From positions 1 to 32,485 of the forward strand of contig JAJZQG010000087.1 of assembly GCA_021847645.1 (NCBI GenBank): a stretch of DNA of 32,485 bases. The letters run 5' to 3'. The position numbers and the translations under genes were made by a program. The stretch is from Myxococcales bacterium (GTDB lineage: Bacteria > Myxococcota_A > Polyangia > Polyangiales > Polyangiaceae). This document shows positions 22,217 to 29,064 of the stretch, in pieces. Under the pieces are notes generated by a model. It saw only the letters and a program-made list of their open reading frames with translations, had not been told where the DNA came from and made no database searches. Numbering within the stretch: the first letter of the stretch is position 1; each line of letters starts with the position of its first letter.

Positions 22217-23770
22217 ATGCGACTCAGCGGCCCGCCTGTCTTCGTTACCCGTCTTGCTGCGGAATCGTGGCGGATCCTGTTCGTCACCTCGGAGTGCACG
22301 CCGTTCGCGCAGACCGGCGGGCTGGGCGATGTATCCTCCGCGCTTCCGATCGCGCTTCGCGCGCGTGGTCTGGAGCCCAGCGTGGTCATGCCGCTGTATC
22401 GTTCGGTCGACCGCTCGACGCTCGAGCCGACCCACAAGACGTTCGTGGTGCCAGTGGGGGCAGCGCGGGTGATGGGGCGCGTGTGGCGCACGACGTTGCG
22501 GGGCGGCGTGCCGGTGTTCTTGGTGGAGCAGGACGGTTACTTCGATCGGGACGGAGTCTACGGCCCGGACAACGAAGCCTATCCCGACAACCTCGAACGC
22601 TTCGTGTTCTTATCGCGTGCGAGCCTCGAGGTTGCGCGGCTGTTCGACCTGCGTCCGCATGTTGTTCACGCGAATGACTGGCCCACGGCATTGTTGCCGG
22701 TGCTGTTGCAGCACGACGCGTCGTCGCCTTTGGCGGGTACGCCGTCGGTGTTGACGATTCACAACGTAGGCTACCAGGGGGTGTTTCCGCTTTCGTCGGC
22801 GCAGGTGACCGGGCTGGGAGCGGAGCAGTTTCATCCGGGGAGTCTGGAGCACTACGGCAGGATCAACCTGCTCAAGGGCGGGGTGTATGCCGCGACGAAG
22901 CTGACGACAGTGAGCGCGCGGTACGCGCAGGAGATCCAGCAGGGCGCGTTCGGCTGCGGGCTGGACGGGGTGATTCGTTCTCGGGGCGCGGACCTGACCG
23001 GCATTCTGAACGGGATCGACACGGAGACGTGGAACCCCCGGACCGACGCGCTGCTGCCTGCGCGCTACGACCTGGACGATCCATCCGGCAAGCTCGTGTG
23101 CAAGGCGGACGTGCAGCGGGCGGCGGGCCTTCCGGTGCGGCCCGATGTACCGCTGTTCGGCATGGTGACGCGGCTTAACTGGCAGAAGGGGGTCGACGTG
23201 CTTGCGCAGGCGCTGCGTCGGGTGCTCGATCTGGAGGCGCAGGTGGTGCTGCTGGGCACGGGCGATCACGAGGCAGAAGCCTTTTTCCGGGCGGCCTCCG
23301 AGCAACGCCGCGACAAGTTCCACGCGTGGATCGGCTTCGACCAGGGCTTGGCGCACCGCATCGAGGCGGGCGCGGACTTCTTCGTGATGCCGTCGCGCTA
23401 CGAGCCTTGCGGGTTGAACCAGATGTACAGCCTGCGCTACGGCACGCTGCCGTTGGTGCGGGCCACGGGTGGACTGGACGACACGGTCGACAACTACGAC
23501 GAAGCGACCGGGGCGGGCACGGGGTTCAAGCTGCACGACCTGAACGCGGGCTCGCTCTACGACTTGATCGGGTGGGCCGTGTCGACCTGGTACGATCGGC
23601 CGCTGCACCTGCGCGCGATGCGAGCACGGGCGATGCGGCGCGACTTTTCGTGGGACCAGGCTGCGTTGCGATACGAAGAGGTCTACGCGCAGGCCATGGG
23701 CCGAACTGGCACGGAAGACGATCCGCTGGGCGACGACGACGAGTTGCGGGCGTTGCGCACGGGCACGTGA
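22217..23770 (+). CDS. glgA: Glycogen/starch synthase (GT5)
   Basis: This 517-residue GT5 enzyme elongates alpha-1,4-glucan from ADP- or UDP-glucose. Motifs: SECTPFAQTGGLGDV at the N-terminus, HANDWPTALLPVLL, TIHNVGYQGVFP, ILNGIDTETWNP, MVTRLNWQKGVDVL and the donor-site PSRYEPCGLNQMYSLRYGTLPLVRATGGL. The residue that is usually Lys in K-x-G-G-L (a phosphate contact in E. coli GlgA) is Gln32 here, which may alter donor use. The first about 15 residues (MRLSGPPVFVTRLAA) and the acidic tail (TEDDPLGDDDELRAL) are extensions. The Shine-Dalgarno is weak. The gene ends 24 nt from the convergent DsbD gene. Confidence 0.93.
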   Translation: MRLSGPPVFVTRLAAESWRILFVTSECTPFAQTGGLGDVSSALPIALRARGLEPSVVMPLYRSVDRSTLEPTHKTFVVPVGAARVMGRVWRTTLRGGVPVFLVEQDGYFDRDGVYGPDNEAYPDNLERFVFLSRASLEVARLFDLRPHVVHANDWPTALLPVLLQHDASSPLAGTPSVLTIHNVGYQGVFPLSSAQVTGLGAEQFHPGSLEHYGRINLLKGGVYAATKLTTVSARYAQEIQQGAFGCGLDGVIRSRGADLTGILNGIDTETWNPRTDALLPARYDLDDPSGKLVCKADVQRAAGLPVRPDVPLFGMVTRLNWQKGVDVLAQALRRVLDLEAQVVLLGTGDHEAEAFFRAASEQRRDKFHAWIGFDQGLAHRIEAGADFFVMPSRYEPCGLNQMYSLRYGTLPLVRATGGLDDTVDNYDEATGAGTGFKLHDLNAGSLYDLIGWAVSTWYDRPLHLRAMRARAMRRDFSWDQAALRYEEVYAQAMGRTGTEDDPLGDDDELRALRTGT

Positions 23771-23794
23771 AGCAAGGAGCGGGTTGGGGAGCGT

Positions 23795-25111
23795 CTACCG
23801 CACGTTGTGGATGGCTTCCTGGAACTCGGCCGCGCCGACGAAGTCGGTGAAGCGGACCTTCTCGACGCCCTCGGAGTCGATGACGATCACGGTTGGCAGG
23901 CCGGCGACCTTGTACTTCTTCTGCGCGGCGATCACGGTGGGGTCGTCATCGTTGGTGGCATCGACGCGCAGCAGCACGAACCGATCGATCTCGGTTCGCA
24001 CGGCGGGGTCCATAAAGGTATCGCGGGCGAGGTGTTTGCACGCTCCGCACCAGTCGGCGGTGAAGTCGATGAGCACCGGGCTGCCCGAGGCCTTGGCCTG
24101 CGCGAGGGCGTCGGACTCCTTGGCCATCCACGGGAGCGCGCCCTTGGGCATCTCGATCCAGCTGACGGCCACGATCGAGCCGACGACCGTCAACACGATG
24201 CCGACGATCTTGCGAGCCGCGCGGCCCCTGCTCTCGTCGAAGCCCAGGTGCACGGCGCCCAGGGCGAGGCCCGCGAGCACGAGGGCGATGGAGCCGAACA
24301 GCACGAGGCGCGAGGCCGGCAGGTAGCGCAGCACCTGGGGGAACGCGTTCTTGACGTAGTACAGGGCGACGACGACCAGAACGATACCGAAGAAGCTCTT
24401 GACGCCGACCATCCACTTGCCGCTCTTGGGCAAGCGCACGGCGAAGGTGCCGACGAGCCAGAAGGGCACGCCGAGGCCGAAGGAGAAGGCGGCCATGGCG
24501 GCGGCGCCGAGCCATGGGCTCTGGGTCTTGCCGATCCACAGCAGGATACCGGTGAGCACGGGGCCGGTGCAGGGGGCGGCGACGACACCGCTGACCAAGC
24601 CGAGCACGAAGGCGCCGGCGTAGCCGATGCCGCCCATGGTCGCGAGCTTGTTGGTCAGACCCGAGGGAAGGACGAACTCGAAGAGGCCGAACATGGATCC
24701 GGCGAGCACCAGGAACACGGCGGCGATGCCGAGGACGACCCAACGATTGGACAAGGCCGATCCGAAGAGGCTGCCGGTCAAGCCGGCGCCGACGCCCAAG
24801 GGGGTGAACATGGCGGCGATGCCGAGGACGAACACGGTAGACAGCAGCATGGCCTGGGTGCGCGACTTGGACTGTCGTGCGCCGAACACGCTGACGGTGA
24901 TAGCGATCATCGGGTAGACGCAGGGCGTGAGCGCGGTCAGCAGGCCGCCGACGAAGGCGGCGACTCCGGCGGCCAGAGGTCCCTGGGCGACGGCGCGGGT
25001 GAACGCGTTGTCACCGGCGAAGGCCAGGGGGCTGGACGCGAGGATCGCGGCGAAGGTCAACAGGGCGAGGGCGAGGCGGGGGGATCGGAAGCGTTGGCGC
25101 ATGGCACTCAT
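23795..25111 (-). CDS. dsbD: DsbD-like thiol:disulfide interchange protein
   Basis: This 438-residue inner-membrane protein moves electrons from cytosolic thioredoxin to the periplasm. It has a cleavable signal-like start (about 10-32, ending LAFAGD), an eight-helix DsbD-beta/CcdA-like domain with the reactive cysteines in LTPCVYPM (Cys63) and APCTGPV (Cys181), and a C-terminal thioredoxin-like domain with DFTADWCGACKHL (Cys355, Cys358). The usual N-terminal DsbD-alpha immunoglobulin-like domain is missing, so the periplasmic acceptor must be a separate protein. The start is MSAMRQ at 25111 or the ATG at 25102; neither has a clear Shine-Dalgarno. The TPR-like gene lies 62 nt upstream in the same direction. 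Confidence 0.9.
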   Translation of the reverse strand: MSAMRQRFRSPRLALALLTFAAILASSPLAFAGDNAFTRAVAQGPLAAGVAAFVGGLLTALTPCVYPMIAITVSVFGARQSKSRTQAMLLSTVFVLGIAAMFTPLGVGAGLTGSLFGSALSNRWVVLGIAAVFLVLAGSMFGLFEFVLPSGLTNKLATMGGIGYAGAFVLGLVSGVVAAPCTGPVLTGILLWIGKTQSPWLGAAAMAAFSFGLGVPFWLVGTFAVRLPKSGKWMVGVKSFFGIVLVVVALYYVKNAFPQVLRYLPASRLVLFGSIALVLAGLALGAVHLGFDESRGRAARKIVGIVLTVVGSIVAVSWIEMPKGALPWMAKESDALAQAKASGSPVLIDFTADWCGACKHLARDTFMDPAVRTEIDRFVLLRVDATNDDDPTVIAAQKKYKVAGLPTVIVIDSEGVEKVRFTDFVGAAEFQEAIHNVR

Positions 25112-25173
25112 GGAACGTTGGAGCGAGGCGTGTCGATGACGACGCGTGGGATCTACCATTTGCGCGGGCGGAT

Positions 25174-25920
25174 TCAGTTGATTTTGAGCGAGGCGAGGCG
25201 CTGTTCGGCGGTCGCGAGCTCGGCGGCGAGGGCGATGGCCACGGCCGCCCGTCCGGCGCGGGTTCTGTCGATGAACGAGCGCAGGTGCCGCTCGGCGTCG
25301 CGGACCCTGCCCGCATGGGCGCACATCAAGCCCAGCACGAACCTGCCGTAGCCCTGGCCGCAGGGCGCGGCGTCGAGCCGATCGATGAGATCGTCGAGGT
25401 TGGGCACGGGCTCGCCGCGTTCGATGCGAACGACCGCCAGGTGACCCGCGACCAGTGGTCGGTCGGTGGTGCTCCAGCGCACCGCGCGCACCAGGGCGCC
25501 CTCGGCTTCGTCCAAGCGTTCGGCGAGGAACAGCACGCTGCCCAGGGTCCACAGATGGAAGGAGCGTCGTCGGGCGGGCGCGCATCGCGCGGCCAGGCGC
25601 AGGTGATCCGATGCGCCGTCGATGTCACCCAAGGGCACCAGCGCCCGAGCGGCGTCCTGGTGGCAGACGTCGGGCAAGGTATCGAGTGCGAGGGCCTGCT
25701 CGGCGATCTCGACGGCCCTGCGGAAATGGCGTTGCTCGAAGTGCGCGAGGTACAGCTGGCGCAGCAGCATCGCCTGGGTGACGCGATCGAGCCGGGCGTC
25801 GGTGGCCAGACCTTGCCGGGCGTAGCGCGCGCGCGCCGCGGCGCTTCGGGTCGCCATGGCCCGCTGCAACATGTCTTCCGGCGTAGGCAGCTCGACTGCC
25901 CGCGACCGCTCGCGCTTCAT
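25174..25920 (-). CDS. TPR-like helical repeat protein
   Basis: This 248-residue soluble protein has no signal peptide. It is Ala/Leu/Arg-rich with helix pairs resembling tetratricopeptide repeats, for example LRQLYLAHFEQRHFRRAVEIAEQALALD and ALVPLGDIDGASDHLRLAARCAP and HLWTLGSVLFLAERLDEAEGALVRA. It is likely a protein-binding scaffold, but no partner can be named. It is probably transcribed with the DsbD gene 62 nt downstream. The ATG at 25920 has no obvious Shine-Dalgarno and is followed by a basic start (MKRERSRAVELP). A complex inverted repeat lies 13 nt upstream. Confidence 0.75.
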   Translation of the reverse strand: MKRERSRAVELPTPEDMLQRAMATRSAAARARYARQGLATDARLDRVTQAMLLRQLYLAHFEQRHFRRAVEIAEQALALDTLPDVCHQDAARALVPLGDIDGASDHLRLAARCAPARRRSFHLWTLGSVLFLAERLDEAEGALVRAVRWSTTDRPLVAGHLAVVRIERGEPVPNLDDLIDRLDAAPCGQGYGRFVLGLMCAHAGRVRDAERHLRSFIDRTRAGRAAVAIALAAELATAEQRLASLKIN

Positions 25921-25932
25921 GGGTCTACGTTA

Positions 25933-25973
25933 GCAAGAGCTGGACACGCGTCCAGAAAGTCGACTTCTCTTGC
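25933..25973. repeat. Nested inverted repeat (three-way-junction shape)
   Basis: Outer arms GCAAGAG (25933-25939) and CTCTTGC (25967-25973) enclose two perfect palindromic stems: CTGGAC-acgc-GTCCAG (25940-25955) and AAGTCGACTT (25957-25966). It lies in the 152-bp divergent region, 13 nt before the TPR gene start, and could be an operator array or a structured leader. Confidence 0.6.
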
Positions 25974-26072
25974 GGATCCCGCGACAACGGGGCAAAGCTC
26001 CTGGGGCGCCTCCCCGCGCGGGCGAGGCGGCCCCCAACCGGCGACCGATGGGCGTGTGCTGACGGAGACTCG

Positions 26073-26393
26073 TTGAACCCCAGAACCCTGCGTGATGTTC
26101 GCCCGTACGCTGCGGCCGTGCTGCTGGTAGTGCCGTGCGTGCTGAGCACGGGCTGTCATCGAGCCACCGAGCAGGACTGCGAGAAGATCCTGGACCGCAT
26201 GGTGGAGCTCGAGCTCAAGGACCAGGGGGTGGTGGACCCGAGCACCGTGGCGGACCGCAAGGCCGCGGCGCGGGCGAAGAAGCACGACGATCTGATGCGC
26301 AACTGCGTGGGCAAGCGTTTGCCGAAGTCGTCGCTGACGTGCGTGGACAAGGCGCTGACCCCGGACGAGATCACGGAGAAGTGCCTGCGATAG
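26073..26393 (+). CDS. Small cysteine-rich lipoprotein (106 aa)
   Basis: It begins at a TTG with GGAG 8 nt upstream. The N-terminus MNPRTLRDVRP, a hydrophobic stretch and the lipobox LSTGC (Cys28) form a lipoprotein signal. The mature part is helical and highly charged, with four further cysteines (in QDCEK, RNCVG, LTCVD and EKCLR) that could form two disulfides in the periplasm. A disulfide-handling DsbD-like protein is encoded 1 kb away, but a direct link is not shown. I recognise no named family. It converges on glyQ; the 136 bp between them contain GC-rich sequence with no clear terminator. Confidence 0.78.
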   Translation: MNPRTLRDVRPYAAAVLLVVPCVLSTGCHRATEQDCEKILDRMVELELKDQGVVDPSTVADRKAAARAKKHDDLMRNCVGKRLPKSSLTCVDKALTPDEITEKCLR

Positions 26394-26529
26394 AGGGCGG
26401 CCCCGCCGGCAGGTGATCCCGTTGTGGTCGGGGCACGACGCCGTGGGGACGCAGGTGTGCGGGGCATCGCGGCGCACATGCGGGCGCGACGGTCATGGAT
26501 GGGAAGGCGCGTAGGCGAGCGGTGCGCGC

Positions 26530-27459
26530 TCAGGGGATGGACACGGCGGCTTCGGCGGGCGCGGCGTCGGGCTTGTGGCGGACCAGGGGGAAGCCCAGGG
26601 CCTCGCGTTGCGCGAGCCAGGCTTCGGCCACGGCGCGGGCCAGAGCTCGCACGCGTCCGATGAAGCGCTGACGTTCGGTGACGCCGATGGCGCCGCGGGC
26701 GTCGAGCACGTTGAAGGCGTGGGCGGCCTTGGTGACGAAATCGTAGGCCGGGGAGACCAGCTTCTCGAGCGGGTCCTGGGAGATGCCGAGCAGGCGTTTG
26801 ACCTCGGCCTCGGCGTGATCGAAGGCGGCGAAGTGCGCGGCGACGTCGGCCCGCTCGAAGTTGTAGGTCGACCACTCCCACTCATTGCGCTTGAAGATCT
26901 CGCCGTACTTCACATCGCGGTTGAACTGCAGGTCGTAGACGTTGTCGACATCCTGCAGGTACATGGCGATGCGTTCCAGCCCGTAGGTCAGCTCGCCGGC
27001 GACGGGGCGACAGTCGATGCCGCCGACCTGCTGGAAGTAGGTGAACTGCGAGATCTCGAGGCCGTCGAGCCAGACCTGCCAGCCCAGGCCCCAGGCGCCC
27101 AGGGTGGGCGACTCCCAGTCGTCCTCGATGAATCGCACGTCGTGGGCCAGGGGATTGGTGCCCAGCGCGGCCAGGGATTCGAGGTACTGGTCCTGGATGT
27201 CGAGGGGCGAGGGCTTGAGGATCACCTGAAACTGGTGAAACTGCTGCAAGCGATTGGGGTTCTCGCCGTAGCGGCCGTCGGTGGGGCGGCGGGACGGCTC
27301 GACGAAGGCGACATTCCACGGTTCGGGCCCGAGGGCGCGCAGGAAGGTGTTGGGATTGAAGGTGCCGGCCCCGACCTCGGAGTTGTAGGGCTGGACGATC
27401 AGGCAGCCCCGCTCGGCCCAAAACCGCTGCAGATTGAGGATGAGATCCTGAAAGTACAT
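26530..27459 (-). CDS. glyQ: Glycyl-tRNA synthetase alpha subunit
   Basis: This 309-residue alpha subunit of the bacterial alpha2-beta2 glycyl-tRNA synthetase holds the class II catalytic core that makes glycyl-adenylate. It aligns by eye along its length with known GlyQ: LILNLQRFWAERGCLIVQP, EVGAGTFNP, PSRRPTDGRYGENPNRLQ, FQVILKPSP, DWESPTLGAWGLGWQVW, QFTYFQQVGG, ELTYGLERIAMYLQ. The ATG at 27459 matches the usual N-terminus (MYFQDL). The glyS beta subunit gene, normally next to glyQ, is not downstream: the next gene is a convergent lipoprotein. The C-terminal tail (KPDAAPAEAAVSIP) is slightly extended. Confidence 0.95.
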   Translation of the reverse strand: MYFQDLILNLQRFWAERGCLIVQPYNSEVGAGTFNPNTFLRALGPEPWNVAFVEPSRRPTDGRYGENPNRLQQFHQFQVILKPSPLDIQDQYLESLAALGTNPLAHDVRFIEDDWESPTLGAWGLGWQVWLDGLEISQFTYFQQVGGIDCRPVAGELTYGLERIAMYLQDVDNVYDLQFNRDVKYGEIFKRNEWEWSTYNFERADVAAHFAAFDHAEAEVKRLLGISQDPLEKLVSPAYDFVTKAAHAFNVLDARGAIGVTERQRFIGRVRALARAVAEAWLAQREALGFPLVRHKPDAAPAEAAVSIP

Positions 27460-27517
27460 GGCGTGAGGCGCGGACCTTACTTCGCTTCGCGATCGAATGG
27501 AACCGGCTCGTACCCCC

Positions 27518-27532
27518 GTCAAGCGCCTTGAC
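27518..27532. promoter_or_regulatory. Back-to-back TTGAC elements in a divergent promoter region
   Basis: GTCAA-gcgcc-TTGAC is a perfect 5-bp dyad. Each half is a -35-like TTGAC facing outward, toward glyQ on the left and the hypothetical gene at 27562 on the right. The -10 partners are weak (CATTCG on the left, CATGCT on the right). Confidence 0.35.
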
Positions 27533-27561
27533 CCGGCCGCGCGAACGGGCATGCTCCCGGC

Positions 27562-27894
27562 GTGCCCGACCCTACCGACCCCAAGGGAGCATCGTCGACA
27601 ACCGTTTCCCTGCAGCTGGAGGGCAACGAGATCCGCGGGGCCTTCGCCCTGCGCCTTGCGCCCGGGACCCGGGCGGACGAGCGCGACGCGAGGGTCGACG
27701 AGCTCTTGACCGACGCGCTGTTCGACGCGGCGCTGCAGTTGGGAGCGGTGCTCGCGGCGGACCCGCACGCGTACGCGCACCCGCTCGACGGCCACGACGA
27801 CGAAGGGCGGACGCGGTTCGAGGTGCGAGGGCGTGCGGAAGGGGGGCGGGTGGTACCGGTGCGAGGGGGCAAGCTGCGGGCGCGAGGCCGCTGA
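27562..27894 (+). CDS. Hypothetical protein (110 aa)
   Basis: Codon use is strongly GC-ending through the whole frame, as in neighbouring genes, and there is no better gene on the other strand, so it is probably real. The protein is acidic in the middle and basic at the end, without a signal peptide or membrane segment: VSLQLEGNEIRGAFALRLAPG, then DELLTDALFDAALQLGAVL, then a Gly/Arg-rich tail. I recognise no domain. It starts at a GTG with no Shine-Dalgarno; if the putative promoter at 27528-27553 is used, the transcript could be nearly leaderless. It is divergent from glyQ and 56 nt before the PfkB kinase. Confidence 0.5.
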   Translation: MPDPTDPKGASSTTVSLQLEGNEIRGAFALRLAPGTRADERDARVDELLTDALFDAALQLGAVLAADPHAYAHPLDGHDDEGRTRFEVRGRAEGGRVVPVRGGKLRARGR

Positions 27895-27950
27895 GCTGGG
27901 CCACGGACGCTTGACAGCCGCGAGCGGTTCGGCGCAACTAGCCGCCCTCC

Positions 27951-28943
27951 ATGCGATCCTCGTGCGACAGAGTCGTAGTGCTGGGTGACATCAACGCAGA
28001 CCTTTCCATCCGGGTCGACACGTTGCCGACCATTGGGGGGGACACCCCGGGTCATGCGCTGAACATCGGGAGCGGCGGCGGCGGATTGAATGCGGCGGTG
28101 ACGTTCCGCGCGTTGGGTGCGCAGGCCCGGCTCCTCGGACGGGTCGGCCGCGACCGGTTCGCGTCGGTGGCGTTGCAGACGGCGCGCGATCGGGGCGTGG
28201 ACTGCAATGCAGTGCAATCCGACGATCTGGTTCCCACCGGCGTGTGCACCGTGCTGGTGACGCCCGACGGCCAGCGTTCGTTCGTGAGCTTCCGCGGCGC
28301 GAACGTGCGCTACGATCCGTCGGCCGTCCACGCGCACATGATGTCCAAGCCGGCGTTGTGCTACGTGAGCGCGTACGCGATGCTGGAGGGCTCGCAGGCC
28401 GAGGCGGCGCGGCAGGCGGTTCGCGACGCGGCGGACCGCGGGATCCCGGTGGCCTTCGACCTGTGCACGCCGGCGGCGCAGCAACGACGCGCCGAGATCC
28501 TGGCGATGATGCCGGACATGCTGGTGTTCTCGGCCAACGAGGCCGAGCTGCGGGACCTTTTCCCGGGCACGCCGGAGCCCGAAGCCCTCGCGACTCTGCG
28601 CGCGACCGGTGTCCGATACATCGCCATCAAGCGAGGGGAGCGAGGGGCGACGGTGTTCGCCCCGGATGGCCAGGCCGACGTATCGGTGCCCAACGTGCGG
28701 GTGGCGGACACCACGGCGTGCGGCGACGCGTTTGCCGCCGCGTGCGCGTTCGCGCTGGTGCGGGGCGCGTCGATCGAGCAGGCGGCGCGGCTGGGCACCT
28801 CGTTGGGAACGCAAGCGGCATTGCGTCCGGGGGCGGCGGACTCGATTCCGACGCACGCGATGCTCAGCAACAGGCTCGAGGCGCCGCTCGATCAGCTGTT
28901 GATTCCGAGGCGAAGCGGAGACGACAACAAGAAGACGGGCTGA
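27951..28943 (+). CDS. PfkB-family sugar kinase
   Basis: This 330-residue carbohydrate kinase of the ribokinase/PfkB family uses ATP to phosphorylate a sugar or nucleoside. Motifs: VVLGDINADLSI at the N-terminus, the first PfkB signature region GGDTPGHALNIGSGGGGLNAAV (about 29-50), LLGRVGRDRF, SANEAELRDLF, and the second signature DTTACGDAFAAA, with Asp259 the likely catalytic base. The signature has TACG where TGAGD is usual. The substrate cannot be told from sequence alone. A TTGACA (27911-27916) precedes it, but the -10 is unclear and no Shine-Dalgarno is obvious. The tail (RRSGDDNKKTG) is charged. Confidence 0.88.
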   Translation: MRSSCDRVVVLGDINADLSIRVDTLPTIGGDTPGHALNIGSGGGGLNAAVTFRALGAQARLLGRVGRDRFASVALQTARDRGVDCNAVQSDDLVPTGVCTVLVTPDGQRSFVSFRGANVRYDPSAVHAHMMSKPALCYVSAYAMLEGSQAEAARQAVRDAADRGIPVAFDLCTPAAQQRRAEILAMMPDMLVFSANEAELRDLFPGTPEPEALATLRATGVRYIAIKRGERGATVFAPDGQADVSVPNVRVADTTACGDAFAAACAFALVRGASIEQAARLGTSLGTQAALRPGAADSIPTHAMLSNRLEAPLDQLLIPRRSGDDNKKTG

Positions 28944-28959
28944 GGGGTTTGTGCTCGAA

Positions 28960-28978
28960 GCCCGCGACGCAGGCGGGC
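28960..28978 (+). terminator. Weak hairpin after the PfkB gene
   Basis: GCCCGC-gacgcag-GCGGGC can form a 6-bp GC stem 17 nt after the stop at 28943. No T-tract follows, so factor-independent termination is doubtful. Confidence 0.3.
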
Positions 28979-29064
28979 GTCCGTCCCGGTCGACGTCTGC
29001 CCCGGGCTTTACGGATCTGCTCCCCAGCCCCAGGAAAAGGTGCCACCCTTGCTACTGGGATCCC

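Noticed and set aside
23807..25351. 514-codon plus-strand frame rich in E, G, D and H
   Set aside because: It is the antisense of the DsbD-like gene; the polar composition is what membrane-segment codons give when read backwards.
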